Shown here one piece after another: positions 57,823-64,000 of a stretch of DNA of 64,000 bases (positions within the stretch are counted from its first letter, which is position 1; the number at the start of each line of letters is the position of its first letter). Made by a program: the position numbers and the translations under genes. The DNA comes from Basidiobolus meristosporus CBS 931.73 (lineage: Eukaryota > Basidiobolomycota > Basidiobolomycetes > Basidiobolales > Basidiobolaceae), in NCBI GenBank assembly GCA_002104905.1, contig MCFE01000268.1, positions 1 to 64,000 of the forward strand, given 5' to 3'. The notes under the pieces were generated by a model. The model searched no databases and was not told where the DNA came from. It saw only the letters and a list, made by a program, of their open reading frames with translations.

Positions 57823-59427
57823 ACTTGTCGATGGTATCCCCAATGCGCAGGTAACAAGAAGAAGGGACAGGGGAAAATGGGAAGTGCTGTTAAATCGGAG
57901 AATGAAAAGAATCTGGTAGAGTTGTGGCAGTGACCCTTGACTTTTATAGCAACAGAAGTCACTAGTGATGCGGGTCAACTGACAATAAAGTCAAGACTAG
58001 CCGACATGATTCGGGATCTTACAATACAGGGTTATTTTATCAACGATATCAAACTAGAAAGAGCACAAAGATTGGATCCCTTTCTATTCTAGTTATGGCC
58101 TTTCTTCAGAAAAAACAGGTGTTATATCTGTCAATGGGATAAGAGAGCATGGCGGATACAAAGGGCCTTCAGTAGAACAGTACACCATCTACATTCGTTT
58201 CAAGGGTTCACAAGATGCTCTTTGACCCTGTGGACAAGGCAGCATTCCCGGCCAACCAACTTGCACAGGCTCTCGCTATGGATGCTTTGTGGTGGCCTTC
58301 AGGTGCGTTCCATGTTCAGTCTGCGCCACATTGACTCATGAGCTTGCAAGGTGAGGGACCGGCTTTGGAAACAACTGGCTCACTTTAGAGAAATGCTCGT
58401 ATTATCATAATCATCAGCCAATCTTCCATTTGGTAAAATCATTGGAGTTCTAAAAATAGTGATGCCATGGAGGGGGACCTTGACCTTCCTATCACTGCCA
58501 AGACGGAGCGATTTGAAGTATCGGAATGCTTTTCAGTTCTATATGGCACTTCAAATACACTGATCTACCCTATCACCTGATGCGGGTGTGCTCACTGTAC
58601 CAAGCCTAGTAGGGTGACAAGTATGGTACAAGAAACTCCTTGCATAGGCTACAATCCTACAATGTTTAGCTACAATGCCACTGAGCACTAACCTACCGGT
58701 TTACCCTCCAGTAATTCTAGTCAGCGGGATTTTATAGTATTGAGACTATATAAAGGGAATCGAGCGAAAAATCTACTACATTTTCCCGATAACCTACTAG
58801 TTTCCCAAACTGGTTGAATCCCAAAACTTGCGGATAAATGGTACTCTTTTATATATTGTATTGATAGTTGGGCGTTGTTGGAACTATCAAGTATTGTACG
58901 TAATTAGTTCAACATTGACGAAATGAACAATTTATACCTAGTCAGTCTAGGCTCGGTGCTGGCTTTGCGCATTTGCTAATTTTTTAGAATTCAAGATGGA
59001 GCATTTTCACGCCGTCTAAATTTCTAAACGCCTTGTGATATCAATTACCAGCTGCATCTGATAGTCTATGTTACAATTTCTTCATAGGAGAGATATCTAT
59101 TTTTTCTCTGGTTAATTGAAATAACTACTGTGTTGGACTTTGAAATGATTAGGTTTAGGTCTTGTGAAAGTAATATATTATTAGAGAATTCATGAACTTA
59201 CTTGTGGAGTATCTCAGCACAAGCATTGCAGAAGTAGAGTAAGGTTCCTTTGGCTCTCTTGAAAGGCACTGAGCACTTCCAACTGATCATCTTGAGCCTT
59301 TTATTGTAGCATCATAATTTTGGCTCTTTGTACTGCAAGCATGAATGAACATTCTCCAGAGTCAGCAACAATTGATTGCTCCACTGCCATTACATGGCCA
59401 GAAGCTAGTCTACACAGCTATTGATAC
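57823..59427. other. Intergenic region, no supported gene
   Basis: From 57823 to about 59140 host-like sequence with no gene; a short frame at 58215-58302 (MLFDPVDKAAFPANQLAQAL) ends at a GT and may be a lost exon. From about 59140 the CG content drops, so the copia element probably inserted into older transposon DNA. Confidence 0.4.
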
Positions 59428-59759
59428 TGTTGTAAAAACTCGTATTTCCACCTAAATATTCACCTAACTTATTCGCTTAGATCATTACCTTCATATCCTA
59501 GAGAATACTGACCAAATTCCATGTCGGGATTTACTTGGAATATTTACCCAGAACATGAAAATTCTCAAAGTTGTCCAAACAGCCCCAAACTTTGCACACA
59601 TGTTCTTGGGACCTTGCTTAACCTATTCTTTGTGTTTTCAATGCCAAGACCATGTAAAAGTATAAATACTACTTTTACATTCAATAAATCATTAAGTGAA
59701 AACCACATAATCTACTTGTCCTCCCAATCACTTCCAATATCTCCAAGACTTTTACAACA
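59428..59759 (+). repeat. 5' LTR of the copia element
   Basis: 332 bases with perfect ten-base inverted ends (TGTTGTAAAA and TTTTACAACA). It contains a TATA-like GTATAAATAC near 59655 and an AATAAA near 59682, as expected for an LTR promoter and polyadenylation signal. Confidence 0.85.
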
Positions 59760-59771
59760 GGTTATGAGCCC
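59760..59771 (+). promoter_or_regulatory. Primer binding site complementary to the initiator tRNA anticodon arm
   Basis: GGTTATGAGCCC directly follows the LTR. Its complement, GGGCTCATAACC, is the anticodon stem-loop sequence of the fungal initiator methionine tRNA. As in Drosophila copia, this implies priming by a cleaved half-tRNA rather than the tRNA 3' end. The gag ATG at 59764 lies inside it. Confidence 0.75.
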
Positions 59772-61254
59772 CAAGCTGTCACTCTCTGCAATGTCTACCA
59801 CCGCTAATACTGGAATTTTTCTCTCTGCTGAAAAGTTGGATGGATCTAACTACCAAGTGTGGAAGGTGAAGATGAAGATGCTGCTACAAGAAAGAGGCCT
59901 TTGGGATATTGTCATGGGAGAAGAATGCCCACCTAGCAACATGGGAGAGGAAGCCTTGAAGTACCAGAAGAAAGATCAAAGTGCCTTTAACTGCATTTGC
60001 CTTAATGTTAAAGACAAATTGCTAATTCAATGCTCAAGAGCAAAAATGGCAAAGAATGCCTGGAAGGCATTAGAAGACACCTACCAGTCATGTTTAGCTG
60101 CTAAGAAAATGTATCTGAGACGAAAATTCTTTACTATAAAGATGCTGCCAGGAGAAGAAATGAAAATTCTAATCAACAGAATTACTCTGCTGGTAGATCA
60201 GATGAAATCTGTGGGCATACCAACTACTGATGAGGATGTGATAGTTAACATCCTGAATAGCCTGACAGACAAGTTTCAGGGCCTTGTCTCAGCCCTAGAG
60301 TCCAGAACCGAAGATTTGACCTTAGATAATGTATATGGAAGGCTCCTGGATGAAGAATTAAGAAAATCAAGGGCAAATAAGAAGGAAGAAGAAAATGCTT
60401 TAATAAGCAATGATAACAAACAAAGGAGGTACCCAAGACCCTACAAAGGTAACAGCAACCTGTTTTGCAACTACTGCAAAAGCAAAGGACACACATCAGA
60501 CCGATGTCTCAAAAAGAAAGATAATCAACAAAAGAAGCCTGAAAATGGAAATGCTGCAACAGCTGAAGATAGACTATTCATATCTGCACTAAATATGACC
60601 ACAAACAAGGATTCTCAGATGTGGTATATTGACTCTGGAGCATCTCAACACTTTACACACCAAAAAGAACTTTTTACCCAATATCAAGAAATTCCAATTA
60701 AGAAGGTTTTCATGGGTGACAATAGTACACTTGATGCAGTGGGAGAAAGAACTATCCAAGTGAACCTAACAAGCAGTGAAAGAAACCATACACTGACTTT
60801 CAAAGAAGTACACTATGTACCAGAAATAGACAAGTACCTACTATCTGTAAGCAAGGCCACTGCAGAAGGACTCAGTTTCAGCTTTGACAATTCTGCATGC
60901 AAGATCACTGATCAAAATGGTGCCCATATTGCTTTGGGCATCAGAGATCAGAATCTATACAAGCTGACTTATATTCCATCATATTTGGAAGCCAATATAT
61001 GTAACTTAAATGAAGAAACACCAATGCTTTGGCACAGGAGATTTGGGCACAACAATTTTGATTATTTGCTCAAAATGATCAAAGATCAGTTAATTTCTGG
61101 AGTGAAAATTGATCCCCCAGCTAATTTGGAGCACTGTGAAGCCTGCATATATGGGAAACAAGCCAGACAACCGCTCAAGAGCTCTGGGTTAATCAAAACT
61201 AAGAAAAAATTAGATCTAATTCACTCAGATCTGTGTGGACCTATGCAAAATTAA
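59764..61254 (+). CDS. Copia gag-protease-integrase N-terminal polyprotein
   Basis: 496 residues from the ATG in the primer site (an alternative ATG is at 59791). Order: UBN2-type gag with KLDGSNYQVWKVKMKMLL; a CCHC zinc knuckle CNYCKSKGHTSDRC (near 60465-60505); the aspartic protease site WYIDSGASQHF (60622-60654); the GAG-pre-integrase block LWHRRFGH; and the first integrase residues ending DLCGPMQN. A TAA then interrupts the polyprotein; the next sequence continues the integrase in the same frame. Confidence 0.85.
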   Translation: MSPKLSLSAMSTTANTGIFLSAEKLDGSNYQVWKVKMKMLLQERGLWDIVMGEECPPSNMGEEALKYQKKDQSAFNCICLNVKDKLLIQCSRAKMAKNAWKALEDTYQSCLAAKKMYLRRKFFTIKMLPGEEMKILINRITLLVDQMKSVGIPTTDEDVIVNILNSLTDKFQGLVSALESRTEDLTLDNVYGRLLDEELRKSRANKKEEENALISNDNKQRRYPRPYKGNSNLFCNYCKSKGHTSDRCLKKKDNQQKKPENGNAATAEDRLFISALNMTTNKDSQMWYIDSGASQHFTHQKELFTQYQEIPIKKVFMGDNSTLDAVGERTIQVNLTSSERNHTLTFKEVHYVPEIDKYLLSVSKATAEGLSFSFDNSACKITDQNGAHIALGIRDQNLYKLTYIPSYLEANICNLNEETPMLWHRRFGHNNFDYLLKMIKDQLISGVKIDPPANLEHCEACIYGKQARQPLKSSGLIKTKKKLDLIHSDLCGPMQN

Positions 61255-63780
61255 TCCTTAGGCGGGATGAGGTATTTAATCACTTTTATTGATGATTATA
61301 CAAGATACACATGGGTCTACTTCATGGAGAGAAAGGAAGAAGCGTAGTCTAAGCTCAGGGAGTTTAAAGCCATGGCAGAGAGAGAAACTGGTGAAAAAAT
61401 CAAGAAAATATGCTCTGACAATAGTGGAGAATGCACCTCAAAACTCTTCATCCACTTCTGCAAAATTCATGGGATAGAGCAAGACACTACTGTACCATAC
61501 TCCCCACAGTAGAATGGAGTAGCTGAACATGCTAACAGATCAATAATTGATAATGCAAGATCTATGATCCATGATCAAAAATTATCCTATGATTTTGGGC
61601 AGAATCAGTTGCCACTGCTGTATACCTTAAAAACAGGAGTTATAACAGAATACCTTGTGATTCTACTCCATTCAAAGCATGGTATGGATACAGAGCAAGT
61701 GCAGAACTTTTAAGAATATTTGGGTGTACAGCATATGCCAAAAAACTGGCTGGAAATCAGTCAAAATTTGAGCCAAAAAGTGTAAAATGCATATTTTTAG
61801 GCTGCTGCAATGAGAGTAAGGCATACAGACTCTACAATACCAAAGCAAAGAAGCTGATCAAGTCCAGGGATGTGCTGTTTGATGAAAATTTGAAATTCTC
61901 ACAAAAAATGACATCAGATGATGACAAAAATTTGATCTCAAGTCCACCAATTGTCAGGATTGAATCAGAGCAAAACAATGAGAATTTTTTCACTCCAGAG
62001 GACTCTACAACCATGGTTCAGCCAGAATCAGTGCCTAGCAATATCCCAGCGGTGATCATTCCAGTATCAAATGCCCAGAGATCCAATCAGACAAGAAATA
62101 GCCTAAACTACTATATCAATGAGGGTACAAACTTAGCCTATGCCTATTCAGTTTATATTGATGAGCCCCAGAATGTAAAAGAGGCCCTAAGTAGCTCTCA
62201 GACAAAGTGTTGGAGATCTGCAATGACTGAGGAATATCAGGCTCTGATGGAAAATCAAACTTGGGGCTTAGTCAAATTACCAATCAACCAAAAATCAATT
62301 GGATGCAGATGGGTCTTCAAGACAAAATACAAGGCTGATGGTAGAATTGAAAGATACAAAGCAAGACTTGTAGTCAAAGGATACTCTCAAACAAAAGGAC
62401 TTGACTATACTGAGACCTTTGCACCGGTAGCCAAGTTTAATTCCATCAGATTAATATTGGCTATTGCAGCCAAATTTAGGTTTTTTATACATCTAATGGA
62501 TGTAAAAACTGCATTTTGAGTTGAGAACTTGCTGTGGATGTGCAAATGGACCAGACTGATGGGTTTGTTGACTAAGGTAACCCCCATTTGGTCCGCAAGC
62601 CTGAAATATCTCTATATGGTCTCAAACAATCATCAAGAGCTTGGAATGACAAGATAGATTCTTATCTGGAATATTGGGTTTCAAAAGTAGTAATGCTGAC
62701 TATATTATATACTATAAGCCACATAGAGCAAATCCAGCTTTATTAGCTCTATATATGGATGACTTTATTACAGCTGCCAATATCCTAGAAACATTGCAAG
62801 AGACTAAATCTAGCCTATCTAAAGAGTTCAAGACATCTTATCTAGGAGAACTCAGTAACTACATAGGGATAAAGTTCTCCATAGACAAAGGTACTCAGAC
62901 TAACACCCTTAGGCAATCCAAGCATACTCAAGATACACTAAAGAAGTACCAAATGGAAAACTGTAAACCAGCAGCTACCCCAATAGAGACAAACTTAACT
63001 TGGTCAAAAATCAACTAAATCAAGAGAGCTTGGTGCCATCCAAAAGCCCTGACTTTTCTTATCAATCTATGGCTGACAGTCTGATGAATATCATGCTTGG
63101 AACACATCCAGATATCTCATACTCAGTGGGAGTTGTCCGCCAGCATGATCAGAACTAGGGATCTGATCATATTGCAGCAGCGGAGCGGATTTTTAGACAC
63201 CTTAAAGGAACTGCTAATATCTATTTAAAATACACTTATAAGGACTCAGAACTGGATTTTGTTGGATTCTCTGATAATGATTGGGGACAAAATTTAGAAG
63301 AGAGAAGGTCCACCTCAGGATATGCCTTTCTTCACTGTCCAGGAACAATTTCATGGAATTCAAGAAAGCAACCAACCATAGCACTTTCTACCACAGAGGC
63401 ACACTATATGACAGCCTGTGAGGCTACAAAAAAAGCAATGCAGTTAAGAAAGCTTTTTACAGATTTAGGCCTATGTCAAAAAACGCCTATTACTTTATTT
63501 CAAGATAAAAAAGGATGTATGCAATTAGGTAGATATCCAACTTTTCATGCTAGAACCATATAAATATATATATATATGGTAGAAATCCAGCTTTTCATGC
63601 TAGAGTTATGCACATAGATATTAGACATCATTTCATATGTGAAGCTATAGAGAATAAATTAGTTAGTTTAGTTTACTGTCTCACATCTGAAAAGATTGCA
63701 GACATATTTATCAAACCATTAGCTAGAGAAGAGTTTGAATATTGTAGGTCAAAATTAGGACTGGTCAGTATGAGCATATA
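61255..63780 (+). pseudogene. Copia integrase, reverse transcriptase and RNase H remnant
   Basis: The polyprotein goes on in frame after the TAA (MRYLITFIDDYTRYTWVYF) but meets TAG at 61348 and 61510, frameshifts near 61590 and 62515, TAA near 62572, a frameshift near 63016 and TAG near 63157. RT begins with the block QALMENQTWGLVKLP and has the catalytic YMDD (62748-62765 region). RNase H is recognisable from SGYAFLHCPGTISWNSRKQP. A small duplication breaks it at 63529-63606. Confidence 0.85.
63529..63606 (+). repeat. Short direct duplication with TA repeat in the RNase H region
   Basis: A segment of about 29 bases (GGTAGATATCCAACTTTTCA and on) is repeated at 63578, with an ATATATAT stretch between the copies. 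It disrupts the frame. Confidence 0.7.
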
Positions 63781-63784
63781 GCTG

Positions 63785-63795
63785 AGTGGGAGTAT
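63785..63795 (+). promoter_or_regulatory. Polypurine tract before the 3' LTR
   Basis: AGTGGGAG immediately before the LTR, also seen before the LTRs at 38969 (GAGTGGGGGG) and 44510 (GAGTGGGAG). It would prime plus-strand DNA synthesis. Confidence 0.6.
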
Positions 63796-64000
63796 TGTCA
63801 AAGTTTGGAACTCCTCTTAAATATTTACCTTTCCTAGTCACTTGGATAGCTACCTTCAGATCCTAGTGAATAATGATCAAATTCCTTGTCAGGATTTACT
63901 AGAATATCTTCACCAAAATACCAGGAACCCAGAACATGAACTTCTCAAAGTAATCCAAAAAGCCCCATACTTTACACACATGTTCTTGGGACCTTTCTTA
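63796..64000 (+). repeat. 3' LTR of the copia element, cut by the window end
   Basis: It starts TGTCAAAG and follows the 5' LTR through the shared CACACATGTTCTTGGGACCT, with many differences and small indels. The remainder lies beyond base 64000. Confidence 0.8.

Larger units (their letters stand above)
59428..64000 (+). mobile_element. Best preserved Ty1/copia retrotransposon, cut by window end
   Basis: The 5' LTR, primer site, gag, protease, integrase, RT, RNase H, polypurine tract and the start of the 3' LTR are all in copia order (integrase before RT). It carries several stops and frameshifts, so it is probably not autonomous. The two LTRs differ noticeably, so it is not recent. Confidence 0.9.

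Noticed and set aside
62515-62521. A sixth nonsense codon (TGA) in the copia RT
   Set aside because: The relic copy at about 38430 has one more T here, so it is a one-base deletion and frameshift rather than a point nonsense change.
61252-62574. Alternative genetic code with TAA/TAG read as Gln
   Set aside because: Host genes end normally at TAA, TAG and TGA (PEX6 ends in TAG, RidA in TAA) and show no internal TAR codons; decay of a transposon explains the stops.
1-64000. tRNA or rRNA genes
   Set aside because: I looked for cloverleaf-like A and B box patterns and rRNA stretches by eye and found none I could support; a covariance-model scan would be decisive.

Overview
The window looks like nuclear DNA of a filamentous fungus. 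Host genes have short GT-AG introns (about 53-71 bases, often with a CTAAC/CTGAT-like branch site), and the gene set includes PEX6, TIM17, a Kch1-type potassium channel, a Kre9-like/CBM18 wall protein, a tyrosinase and a Caf16-like ABC protein. A non-Dikarya lineage (for example a Basidiobolus-like fungus) is my guess from general feel, not something the sequence proves. The genetic code is standard.

Layout. 1-1,845: tail of a non-LTR (LINE) retrotransposon plus two more decayed copies of its 3' end. 2.2-9 kb: minus-strand wall and membrane genes (Kre9-like/chitin-binding protein, multi-pass membrane protein, secreted protein, tyrosinase). 9-17.7 kb: two unrecognised genes, TIM17 rebuilt from four exons, and several candidate exons. 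17.75-21.27 kb: PEX6 in seven exons. 23.8-25.9 kb: intronless acetyl-CoA synthetase. 27.1-30.6 kb: a methyltransferase and a Kch1-type channel, both minus strand. 30.6-32.8 kb: unrecognised open frames. 32.8-46.26 kb: a stack of degenerate Ty1/copia elements with solo LTRs, MITE-like repeats and other insertions. 46.3-50 kb: gene-poor. 50-54.8 kb: a plus-strand run of a 69-residue protein, a Caf16-like protein with wrecked ATPase motifs, a bHLH factor and a RidA/Hmf1 protein. 56.7-57.8 kb: a homeodomain gene. 59.43-64 kb: the best preserved copia element, cut by the window end.

The host genes are mostly independent housekeeping or regulatory genes (peroxisome biogenesis, mitochondrial import, acetyl-CoA supply, K+ flux, transcription) and do not form an evident pathway cluster. 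The strongest whole-window signal is compositional. The transposon blocks are nearly free of CG dinucleotides (none in 1-1,014 and none in 33,001-33,960), while host genes are rich in CG. This suggests cytosine methylation and deamination aimed at repeats. The most notable single gene is the Caf16-like pseudo-ATPase at 51,094-52,104.
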